From Flavilitoribacter sp020436695 (GTDB lineage Bacteria; Bacteroidota; Bacteroidia; Chitinophagales; Saprospiraceae), in the NCBI GenBank assembly GCA_041392665.1, contig JAWKLQ010000003.1:310001-374000 (forward strand): 64,000 nt of DNA, written 5' to 3'. Shown in pieces: positions 43,047 to 51,875 of this stretch (position 1 is its first letter; each line of letters begins with the position of its first letter). The translations under genes and the position numbers were made by a program. Below the pieces are notes generated by a model. It searched no databases and had not been told where the DNA came from. It saw only the letters and a list, made by a program, of their open reading frames with translations.

Positions 43047-46000
43047 ATGCCTACTAACATATTTCATTGTATTAAATACCTACTCCCCCTCCTACTCATC
43101 CTATTCTTCCTGACCGGACTTTCGGCCCAGATCTGCACGGATGAGGATACGGCCAATAACTGGAACTACAGTTGGGTGTCTTGCCAGACGACATCCAATC
43201 CGAATCCAGTCAGACGAAAATCGCACTGGCTGCTCTACGAATTCGACCAGTCGCAAAGTATTACACAAAGCCATATCTGGAATGCCAACCGTACTGGTGA
43301 AAGTGTGATGGGTATTCAGGATGCCCTGGTTGACTACTCGGTGGATGGCGTGACCTGGACCTCCCTCGGATCATTTACCTTCCCAAAAGGATCCGAAAAA
43401 GACGCCTACACCGGCTTCGATGGTCCTGACTTTGGTGGAGTCTTTGTAAAAAAGATCCTGATCACCGTGGTATCCACCTATGGAGACGGTGCCTGTGCTT
43501 CACTGGGCGAAGTGCAATTTAACATCAACCCCAATGCCTGTTACGGCGCGGTAGATGCCTGCGGCGTATGCAACGGCCCAGGGCAAAATACCTGGTACAT
43601 CGACGCGGATGGAGATGGACTGGGCGACCCGGCCGGCAGTGTGCAGAGTTGTGATCCGCCATTGGGCTATGTGGCCAATGCGGATGACGAATGCGATAAT
43701 GGGATCGTGGGTTGGTCAACAGTCGGCCCCATCTTTCAGGAGAACGGCTGTACCGGTTGCCACGGTGCGGGTGCGGCCGGCGGCTTAAACCTGACCTCTT
43801 ACGCCACTGCGATAATGGGAGGTAATAAATGCGGTACCAATATTCTTACAGGGACAACCCTTATCGAAATCATAACTACCGATCAATACGACGGCTGCGG
43901 TACGGCCTTTTTTGGCCCATCCATGAATGATCGGGTGGGCGGTAATATCGATGATCAGGAACTGGCCCTCATCCGCCAATGGATCGAGGATGGCCATCCG
44001 GAAGATTGTAATTGTCCGGGTGACGCACCAGATGCCGATAATGATGGCTTCTGTGATGCTATCGACCAATGCCCGGATATTGACAACAGCCTGATTGGTA
44101 CACCCTGTGATGACGGGTCCGATTGTACGACCAATGACGTCTGGCGTGAGGATTGCAACTGCCGGGGCGATCTCATCGATTCGGATAATGACGGTATTTG
44201 TGACAGGGATGATGCCGCACCAAATAATCCCTGTACCGCTGACGGTGTAGTAGATGGCAACGAACCGGCCGGGTGGGTAGCCCAACCTGAAAATGATTGT
44301 GATATGGACGCCATCTCCGTGGCCAGTGGTGACCTCAACGACTTCAGTGCTTGTATTGACGACGTTGGCCTACTGATGACTGCGGAATGCAGCTGTGGCG
44401 ACAATTCCGTACCAAGCGGAGGTGTCGTGATCGATTACGCGGGCATGACCCGCAACCAGGCCCAGGCGGCCTCTGGTATGCCTGACGGTTTATTTTCCGA
44501 TGCTGTGAGAAACGGAGAAGATACGCTAACCTTACAATTCCCATTTATGGAAACCGGTGAGCAGATCTGCCTGACGGTAGGTTTCAGTTCCGGCAACGGC
44601 AGTATGCGCATCTTCCTCAACAACCGGTTGATGACCTTTGATAATGAAGCGGGGCTAACTAATTACCAGGCTCAGGAGTTCTGCTTTAGTGCACTCAACT
44701 CCGGCGTACAGACCCTGATGATCACCGAAGATGGAGGTGGAGATATACGGGTGGACGGTACGACCTACTCGGCCTGCCCCTGTGACAATGGAGCCGGCAG
44801 TACCGATATTACTGATGTGAGCTGTCTGGTTAATTTCCCAGATGTGGGTTGGCGCGAATTGACCAACTGTACGCTCGAAATCTGCGAAGGAGAGGCTCTG
44901 ACATTGGGTACTGACCGTTATGAGACCATCAAATATCAATGGAGAGGCCCGAACGGCCTCATGGCCAATGCTTCTACACTAAGTTTTGATGCCGTCAATC
45001 CTTCACATTCAGGCATCTATTGGCTCTACTACCAAAACAGCAGCGGATGTGATCTGATCAAGTTGATCGAATTGACCGTCATTCCGGCTCCTCCGGTGAC
45101 CATTCAGGTCAGAAATCCCAGTTGTGACTTACAGAACGGCGAATTTACGCTCAGCTTTACGGACGATCCGGAGCGAAATAATATTGAATTTAGCATTAAT
45201 GGAGAAAATGGTGATTATCTGGAAGTAGCCGATAATATTGGACAATTCATTTATTCCAATCTAAGTGAAGGTAGCTATGATGTTTGGACGCGGTGGAGTA
45301 ATGGGGATTGTCCTTTGCATCTGGGTACTTTTGATCTGGTGAATCAGCCTGCTCCCACAGTAAATTTGGGCTCAAATTTTGAAATATGTGAAGGAGAGTC
45401 AATTGTCATTGATCCTATCGTTACCGGTTCTAATCTTTCCTATCAGTGGAATACCGGAGCAAGAAAAAGAAGATTAAGCCTTACGCCCGTACTTGATCAA
45501 TATGCTGACCAGATCTTCACTTACCGGATCACGGTTACCGACCGGAATGGTTGTAGTGGGCAGGATAAGATAAAAATAACAGCCAAATCAAAACCAAAGG
45601 TATTGATCAATTTGGATCACCCGGATGATGCTTTGCAAAAGGGAAAGATTATTCTAAGCTTTTTGGACCATCCGAATCATGATTTCATGAGAGTAAGTCT
45701 CACGGGGGAAGACGGGCCATACCACGCTATTCCAGACAATATTGGAGAATATACTTTCAAAGACCTGCCTGTTGGCTACTATGACACTTGGGTAAAATGG
45801 GATGATGATTCTTGTCCTGTAGACTTGGGAGTCCTTAGGTTAAAATATGGCGAATCCTGCCCAATAATTGATATTACTTCAAGTGCAAATGTCATTTGTG
45901 AAGGAGAGACGGTCAAGTTGAGTACCATTCAAAAAAATAGATGGAAATATGCCTGGAATAACGGAGACACTACTGCGGTCCAGATTATCACGCCCAATCT

Positions 46001-47795
46001 CTCCCAATATGCAGATATGACCTTCCGATATACAGTAACGGTAACTGATCAGTACGGTTGTATGAGCAGTGACTTTGAAGATATCAGGGTTCTGTCTGTC
46101 CCGAAGGCTACCGTCAGTACTAAAGATGCCCATTGTGGCCAAGCTACCGGATCAATCACTTTTAAATTTGAAGATCATCCAAATCGTAACTCCATGCAAT
46201 TTAGCATAAACGGAGAATTTGGAACCTATCAATCAGTAAAAGATCGTGCAGGAAGCATAACGTATGAGAACTTACGCGCAGGAGAGTACAGCCTTTGGTC
46301 ACGATGGAATAGCAGCAGTTGCCCAGTGCAAATTGATGTAGTTGTGCTAAAAGATATTCCTGGTCCGGAAATTGCCCTGGGTCCCGATGTAGTAGTCTGT
46401 GAAAACAGTTATGCAAGATTGGAGGTAGAAAAAAATAGTACCTGGTCTTATGAATGGAGTAATGGAGCTACGACAAATTCACAGACTATTGTACCAACAT
46501 TGAGTAAATATAAAAACAAAACTTTTCAATATAGCGTAACTGTTACTGATGCTTTTGGCTGCAAGGCTAGCGATGATGTAAATGTTACGGTTCTCTCCAG
46601 GCCACAAGCTACGTACACCTTCAAACGACCAACTTGCGGAAAAAATAATGGTTCAATTACCTTTAATTTTAATAATCATCCTCAACAAGGCAAAATTGAG
46701 TTTAGCGTTAATGGAATGACAGGAAACTATGTAAAAGTTAATGATTCTGAGGAAAAACTTGTAATTGATCAATTATCAGCAGGTAGTTATGAATTGTGGG
46801 TACGCTGGGGGAACGACAGTTGTCCAAGTAAGCTCGGTCGGGTTAAACTTGAAGATATTCCCGGCCCAAGTATCGATGCAGGGCCCAATATTTCCGTCTG
46901 TGAAGGTGAACTGATAACTCTAAAGGTAAACGAAGCAAATGGTTGGATCTATAGATGGAGTAATGGCATCACTGAGCCTACGCAGACCTTCCAGGCTACA
47001 CTGAACGAATATGCAAATAAAGAACATACTTATAGAGTTAAAGTAACGGATAAAAATAATTGTGAAGCCAGGGATGCGGTGACGGTAACTATTTATTCTA
47101 TACCAAGAACAAAAGTCATTATCACTCATCCTGAATGCGGAGAACGTAACGGATCAATAGCCTTTAATTTCGCAGACCACCCGGATATGGATGCAATGGA
47201 ATTTAGTATCAGCGGAATAAATGGGCCTTTTTATCGAAAAAGTGATCAAAATGGAAGTTATATTTTTAGAGATCTTCCCGCCGGGACCTATAAGGTCTGG
47301 GCTCGCTGGCCAAGAGGTCTTTGTCCGGTCAAGGTAACGACAGCCTACCTCAAAGAACAAGGCGATTGCGTCACCTCTGTATCCAGTGAAATATCGAGTA
47401 ATTCTCGAGCTGACACTATCACCTCGACTCCGCTCCGACCAGAACTGATAAAGGAAAGCCATCTTGTAGATAAGACCACTAAAAATAAACAACTCGAGAT
47501 GGATAAGCACTCGATTACTATAACCTCCAGCGCCGAAACACCGGCTCCGGAACTCCAGGTATTCCCCAACCCCGCATCAACCGGTAATTCCATCACGATC
47601 AGATACTATTCGGAAACCGACCGGGCACCGCTGCGGATCATGGATCCGACCGGCAGACTGGTGAAAAACGTGGATCCAGCCCTCATCCAGGTCGGATGGA
47701 ACGAATTGCAGGTAGGGTTGGAGAACGTCTCCACCGGCACTTACATCGTGCTGGACGGAAAAGGTAATTATAAACTGTTTGTGGTCATGGAGTAA
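43047..47795 (+). CDS. Giant T9SS surface protein with discoidin-like, c-type haem and tandem repeat domains
   Basis: This is a 1582-residue secreted protein. In order it has a signal peptide (to LSAQ), a discoidin-like domain (about 25-160), an acidic Cys-rich calcium-type segment (CGVCNGPGQ, DADGDGLGD), a cytochrome-like segment with haem motif CTGCH (Cys about 235 and 238, His 239), a thrombospondin-3-like DADNDGFCDAIDQC region, a carbohydrate-binding-like domain, and then five repeats of about 167 residues from about 690. Their period is near 500 bp; motifs are GSITFxFxDHP, FSINGxxGxY, LWxRWxxxSCPV and VCEGE. A T9SS domain (about 1504 onwards; FPNPASTGNSITIRYY) ends it. It is third in the DUF1800/DUF1501 operon. 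The repeat part is visibly more AT-rich than the ends. The ATG at 43047 gives the signal peptide; an upstream TTG at 43011 is rejected. Confidence 0.85.
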   Translation: MPTNIFHCIKYLLPLLLILFFLTGLSAQICTDEDTANNWNYSWVSCQTTSNPNPVRRKSHWLLYEFDQSQSITQSHIWNANRTGESVMGIQDALVDYSVDGVTWTSLGSFTFPKGSEKDAYTGFDGPDFGGVFVKKILITVVSTYGDGACASLGEVQFNINPNACYGAVDACGVCNGPGQNTWYIDADGDGLGDPAGSVQSCDPPLGYVANADDECDNGIVGWSTVGPIFQENGCTGCHGAGAAGGLNLTSYATAIMGGNKCGTNILTGTTLIEIITTDQYDGCGTAFFGPSMNDRVGGNIDDQELALIRQWIEDGHPEDCNCPGDAPDADNDGFCDAIDQCPDIDNSLIGTPCDDGSDCTTNDVWREDCNCRGDLIDSDNDGICDRDDAAPNNPCTADGVVDGNEPAGWVAQPENDCDMDAISVASGDLNDFSACIDDVGLLMTAECSCGDNSVPSGGVVIDYAGMTRNQAQAASGMPDGLFSDAVRNGEDTLTLQFPFMETGEQICLTVGFSSGNGSMRIFLNNRLMTFDNEAGLTNYQAQEFCFSALNSGVQTLMITEDGGGDIRVDGTTYSACPCDNGAGSTDITDVSCLVNFPDVGWRELTNCTLEICEGEALTLGTDRYETIKYQWRGPNGLMANASTLSFDAVNPSHSGIYWLYYQNSSGCDLIKLIELTVIPAPPVTIQVRNPSCDLQNGEFTLSFTDDPERNNIEFSINGENGDYLEVADNIGQFIYSNLSEGSYDVWTRWSNGDCPLHLGTFDLVNQPAPTVNLGSNFEICEGESIVIDPIVTGSNLSYQWNTGARKRRLSLTPVLDQYADQIFTYRITVTDRNGCSGQDKIKITAKSKPKVLINLDHPDDALQKGKIILSFLDHPNHDFMRVSLTGEDGPYHAIPDNIGEYTFKDLPVGYYDTWVKWDDDSCPVDLGVLRLKYGESCPIIDITSSANVICEGETVKLSTIQKNRWKYAWNNGDTTAVQIITPNLSQYADMTFRYTVTVTDQYGCMSSDFEDIRVLSVPKATVSTKDAHCGQATGSITFKFEDHPNRNSMQFSINGEFGTYQSVKDRAGSITYENLRAGEYSLWSRWNSSSCPVQIDVVVLKDIPGPEIALGPDVVVCENSYARLEVEKNSTWSYEWSNGATTNSQTIVPTLSKYKNKTFQYSVTVTDAFGCKASDDVNVTVLSRPQATYTFKRPTCGKNNGSITFNFNNHPQQGKIEFSVNGMTGNYVKVNDSEEKLVIDQLSAGSYELWVRWGNDSCPSKLGRVKLEDIPGPSIDAGPNISVCEGELITLKVNEANGWIYRWSNGITEPTQTFQATLNEYANKEHTYRVKVTDKNNCEARDAVTVTIYSIPRTKVIITHPECGERNGSIAFNFADHPDMDAMEFSISGINGPFYRKSDQNGSYIFRDLPAGTYKVWARWPRGLCPVKVTTAYLKEQGDCVTSVSSEISSNSRADTITSTPLRPELIKESHLVDKTTKNKQLEMDKHSITITSSAETPAPELQVFPNPASTGNSITIRYYSETDRAPLRIMDPTGRLVKNVDPALIQVGWNELQVGLENVSTGTYIVLDGKGNYKLFVVME

Positions 47796-47830
47796 AGACC
47801 ACCAAAGGAGTTTTGAGAAATAAGTCCCTC

Positions 47831-47901
47831 AACCGGGTATAACAGGTAGCCCGGTTAATTTTGGGCAGGCAGTCAGATTTTTTTGGCTGCCTGCTTTTTT
47901 T
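47831..47901 (+). terminator. Terminator after the DUF1800 operon
   Basis: AACCGGG (47831-47837) pairs with CCCGGTT (47850-47856). Then GCAGGCAG (47865-47872) pairs with CTGCCTGC (47887-47894) and is followed by seven T. The second stem is a good intrinsic terminator for the plus-strand operon, convergent with the MFS gene. Confidence 0.8.
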
Positions 47902-47910
47902 GTCCGGCAT

Positions 47911-49101
47911 CTAAAACCTTCCAAGTAGCCGCTTAAAGAACAACAATCCTAAGACCGGCCCTATAGCCAGGATCATAAAGAGATATTGTGCGGGCCAGTC
48001 TTCCAGTAACAGACTGAAGAATTGAATGCTGAATACTGTAATGGTAAAACCTATCCCGTTCACTACGGTCAGGGCCGTACCTTTATAGAGTGGGATAGCG
48101 GTTTTGGCGACAATGGCCGAAAACTGTGCCGAATCACCAACCACGGCAAATCCCCATACGAACATTATCAACAAAAAGGCCGCAACCGGCAGGTAAAACA
48201 GCAAGGGAGAGACCAGGCAGCAAATGCAGGAGGTAAGCAACATACCGAAAGCCACCGGTGCACTTCCCTTATTCAGGGAAAGATAACCTCCCACCACGCA
48301 GGCAACGGCCCCGCTCCCGATGATCATGAATGTCCAGAAGGGAATGGTGAGCGAAGCCCCCGAAAATTCAATATAGGTTTGCAACAGCAGGGGGATAAAC
48401 GTCCAGACGGTGTACAACTCCCACATATGCCCGAAATAGCCCAGAGCCGCCGCGCGAAAATCCTTACTGGAAAAGATCTCCGGGATCGCCATCCAGTTGA
48501 ATCGCGCCCCCTGTTTCCGGTATGGGCCGTCTCCCACCAGCAAAACCAGGCTCAGCCCCCCGGCAACTGCCAACACAGATGTGCTGATCAATACGATCTG
48601 CCACGGCAAACCTTCCGTCATATCTTTTACGAAATGTGGGAATGCCTTCCCCAACACCAGAGCGCCTACCAGATACCCGAGCGCCTTACCCAGGCCCTGA
48701 TCGTACCAGTCGGCCGCGATCTTCATACCCACCGGGTAGATGCCGGCCAGAAAGAAACCGGTAAGAAAACGAAGCAACAACACCGAAAAAAGATCGGTAC
48801 CCAGCCAGATCAGGATAATATTAAAAAACGCACCGGCTAAGCTGGAAAACAAAAATAGGCGGGCCGGACTAAAGCGATCCGCCAGTGACAGCAGGGAAAA
48901 CACGAGAGTTCCGGCCATAAAACCGAGCTGTACAGCGGAAGAAATATCGGCAATCGCATGTTCACCCAGTCCCAATAATTCCTGCAGATCTCTTACAACT
49001 GCATTGCCCACAAACCAGAGCGATCCGCCGGCAAATTGCGAGAACACAATGATCGGCAAAACCAATTTTGTCGGCGATTTTTTGACTGACTGCCCTTCCA
49101 T
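47911..49101 (-). CDS. MFS transporter
   Basis: This 396-residue major facilitator has about twelve hydrophobic segments. The family's conserved loop between helices 2 and 3 reads as a variant (SLLSLADRFSPARLF), and a second-half equivalent is present. The ATG at 49101 (MEGQSVKKSPTK) is preferred over a TTG at 49140. There is no neighbour that indicates a substrate; the GH63-like gene diverges 121 bp upstream. It may import oligosaccharides released by that enzyme or export a small molecule, both being guesses. Confidence 0.85.
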   Translation of the reverse strand: MEGQSVKKSPTKLVLPIIVFSQFAGGSLWFVGNAVVRDLQELLGLGEHAIADISSAVQLGFMAGTLVFSLLSLADRFSPARLFLFSSLAGAFFNIILIWLGTDLFSVLLLRFLTGFFLAGIYPVGMKIAADWYDQGLGKALGYLVGALVLGKAFPHFVKDMTEGLPWQIVLISTSVLAVAGGLSLVLLVGDGPYRKQGARFNWMAIPEIFSSKDFRAAALGYFGHMWELYTVWTFIPLLLQTYIEFSGASLTIPFWTFMIIGSGAVACVVGGYLSLNKGSAPVAFGMLLTSCICCLVSPLLFYLPVAAFLLIMFVWGFAVVGDSAQFSAIVAKTAIPLYKGTALTVVNGIGFTITVFSIQFFSLLLEDWPAQYLFMILAIGPVLGLLFFKRLLGRF

Positions 49102-49221
49102 CTGTACTTTTAAGACGAAGGTAAGCACAATGTCGGTCAAATTTCATTATATAAGAAGAAGGCACTTGTCTGATGGCAGGCCCGTCAAAATACCATCGAC
49201 TGACCAATAAATATTAAGCCC

Positions 49222-51855
49222 ATGCCAACTATCGAAAATCAACGCCTCCGGGATCATTACGACGGAAAAAAGAACTGGCTCCACTGGGGTCCGTATATCA
49301 GTGAACGACAATGGGGGACCGTCAGAGAAGACTATAGCCCTGATGGGGATGCCTGGGGATATTTCACCCACGATCAGGCCCGTAGTCGTGCTTATCGCTG
49401 GGGAGAGGATGGCATTGCCGGTATCTGTGACATTCGGTGTAATCTGTGTTTTGCCCTGGCCCTGTGGAACGGAAAGGACCCCATCATCAAGGAGCGGCTT
49501 TTCGGTCTGACCAACGACGAGGGCAATCACGGCGAAGATGTCAAAGAGTTATATTACTATCTCGACAATACCCCCACTCATTCATACCAAAAATATCTGT
49601 ACAAATATCCACAGAGTGATTTTCCCTATTCCGAGCTGCTGCACATCAATAAGCAGCGTAGCCGGCATGATCCGGAATATGAGCTACTGGATACGGGCAT
49701 TTTTTCTGAAAATAGATATTTCGATGTCTATGTGGAATACGCCAAGGTTGATGCGGAAGATGTGCTGATCCGCATTACCGCCCACAACCGTGGCCCCGAA
49801 CCGGCCCCTCTGGTTGTATTACCCACTCTTTGGTTGCGCAACTGGTGGAGTTTCGGTTTCATGAAAGAAAAACCCATCATCCAATTGGAAAAAAGCAGAG
49901 GTGATTTCGGCCAGATAAGTATCCGTCATGACCGGCTCCCCACCTATTTTCTCTACTTCCAACCACCGGAAAGACTGTTATTTACCGAAAACGAGACCAA
50001 TGAGGAACGTATATTTAATCGCCCCAATATTTCTCCTTTTGTCAAGGATGCCATCAATGATGCAGTAGTAAATGGCAATTTCGACCTGTTCGCACACAAC
50101 GATGAAGGCACAAAATGTGCTCCACTCTACCGCCGCCGGATAACCGCCGGAGAAAAAATTGAGATTCGCCTGCGCCTTTGCCGGAATAAAGACCTTACTG
50201 CACCATTTAGTCCGGAGTTTACGGCAACTTTTACCAGCCGCCAACAGGAAGCCGATGACTTTTACCAGCAGTTTCAAACCAACGGCCTCAGCCAGGATAG
50301 GGCCGATATCCAAAGGCAGGCTTTTGCCGGTATGCTCTGGACCAAACAACACTACCATTACGATGTCGATCTGTGGCTGAACGGCGATCCGGGCATGCCG
50401 CCTCCGCCTCTTCAACGTAAGGAGGGCCGCAACAGTACATGGCGCACCCTGAACAATCAGGATATCATTTCCATGCCCGACAAATGGGAATATCCGTGGT
50501 ACGCGGCCTGGGACCTGGCCTTTCACTGCATCCCACTGGCATTGCTCGACCCTGATTTCACCAAGCACCAGCTCATTCTCTTCCTGCGCGAATGGTACAT
50601 GCATCCCAACGGACAATTACCGGCTTACGAATGGAAATTCAGCGATGTGAATCCGCCGGTGCACGCCTGGGCCTGCATGGAAGTCTATAAGATCGATAAA
50701 GAACGGACAGGCAAAGGCGACATTGATTTTCTTAAGCGGGTATTCCAGAAGCTGCTCATCAATTTTACCTGGTGGGTCAATCGCAAAGACCACAACGAAA
50801 ACAACATATTTGAAGGCGGCTTCCTCGGGCTGGATAATATCGGCATCTTCGACCGTAGCGCGCCGGTGCCGGGCGGCGGCATACTCGAACAGGCCGACGG
50901 CACCAGTTGGATGGCTATGTATTGCCTCAATATGCTGGAAATCGCCCTGGAAATCGCCATACATGATATTACTTTCGAAGATGTAGCCACCAAGTTTTTC
51001 GAACACTTCGTACACATCGCGGAGGCCCTGAATGATTTCAGTCACCAACGACCGGCAGCCTGGGATGAAGATGAAGGTTTCTTCTACGACGTGATCATGA
51101 TGAACGATGGCAGTTATATTCCTATTAAAGTCCGCTCGCTGGTAGGTTTGTGTACCCTCTTTGCCAGCGTGGTGATCCGGTGGGAAACGATCGAGAAATT
51201 GCCGGATTTTCGCAAACGCATGATCTGGTACCGCGATTACCGAAAGAATAACAATAAGTACCTGGTTGTACCGGATGTTACGGAAAAGAGAGACGTTCTG
51301 CTTTCCCTATTGCCTAAATCCAGACTGGAAAGAATGTTACACCCTTTGCTCGACGAACATGAATTCCTTTCGCCGGGTGGCATCCGCTCGGTTTCCAAGA
51401 TCCACCAGCACCCTTATCAGCTTCGCATTAACGGCGAGCTGTTCGTGATGCAATACGAACCGGCTGAGAGCACGAACCCATTGTACGGCGGCAATTCCAA
51501 CTGGCGCGGCCCGGTATGGATACCCATGAACTTTCTGCTGATTCGTTCTCTGCTGATCTACCACGATTACTACGAGGAATCACTCCTGGCGGAATATCCA
51601 ACCGGTAGTGGGGAAAAGAAAAATCTAAAAGACATTGCCCGGGCGATCTCCGGTCGTTTGATCGGTCTGTTCCAACAAGATGACAACGGTCAACGCCCTA
51701 TTCACGGAAACAACGCCATCTACCGGGATGATCCTCATTTTAAAAACCTGTTGCTCTTCCACGAGTACTTCAATGGAGATACCGGTGAAGGGATCGGTGC
51801 TTCCCATCAGACAGGCTGGACAGGAGTGATCGCCTATCTGATTACCCAGCTGTAA
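49222..51855 (+). CDS. GH63/MGH1-like glucosidase
   Basis: This 877-residue cytoplasmic enzyme has no signal peptide and resembles glycoside hydrolase family 63 and MGH1-like proteins. An N-terminal beta domain (about 1-330; WGPYISERQWGTVREDYSPD, DIRCNLCFALALWNGKDPI) precedes an (alpha/alpha)6 barrel (about 360-870). Landmarks of the barrel are YPWYAAWDLAFHCIPLALLD, GQLPAYEWKFSDVNPPVHAW, GLDNIGIFDRS, TSWMAMYC and WRGPVWIPMNFL. Acid residues in the WKFSD and ADGTSW segments are candidate catalytic residues. Such bacterial enzymes act on alpha-glucosides such as trehalose-, glycerate- or nigero-type sugars. It is convergent with the large unknown gene at 51876. Confidence 0.82.
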   Translation: MPTIENQRLRDHYDGKKNWLHWGPYISERQWGTVREDYSPDGDAWGYFTHDQARSRAYRWGEDGIAGICDIRCNLCFALALWNGKDPIIKERLFGLTNDEGNHGEDVKELYYYLDNTPTHSYQKYLYKYPQSDFPYSELLHINKQRSRHDPEYELLDTGIFSENRYFDVYVEYAKVDAEDVLIRITAHNRGPEPAPLVVLPTLWLRNWWSFGFMKEKPIIQLEKSRGDFGQISIRHDRLPTYFLYFQPPERLLFTENETNEERIFNRPNISPFVKDAINDAVVNGNFDLFAHNDEGTKCAPLYRRRITAGEKIEIRLRLCRNKDLTAPFSPEFTATFTSRQQEADDFYQQFQTNGLSQDRADIQRQAFAGMLWTKQHYHYDVDLWLNGDPGMPPPPLQRKEGRNSTWRTLNNQDIISMPDKWEYPWYAAWDLAFHCIPLALLDPDFTKHQLILFLREWYMHPNGQLPAYEWKFSDVNPPVHAWACMEVYKIDKERTGKGDIDFLKRVFQKLLINFTWWVNRKDHNENNIFEGGFLGLDNIGIFDRSAPVPGGGILEQADGTSWMAMYCLNMLEIALEIAIHDITFEDVATKFFEHFVHIAEALNDFSHQRPAAWDEDEGFFYDVIMMNDGSYIPIKVRSLVGLCTLFASVVIRWETIEKLPDFRKRMIWYRDYRKNNNKYLVVPDVTEKRDVLLSLLPKSRLERMLHPLLDEHEFLSPGGIRSVSKIHQHPYQLRINGELFVMQYEPAESTNPLYGGNSNWRGPVWIPMNFLLIRSLLIYHDYYEESLLAEYPTGSGEKKNLKDIARAISGRLIGLFQQDDNGQRPIHGNNAIYRDDPHFKNLLLFHEYFNGDTGEGIGASHQTGWTGVIAYLITQL

Positions 51856-51875
51856 GTTGAGCGACTAAGGTCCTT

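Noticed and set aside
48022..48840. 272-residue plus-strand frame
   Set aside because: Antisense to the MFS transporter; the product is His/Gln-rich with no domain.
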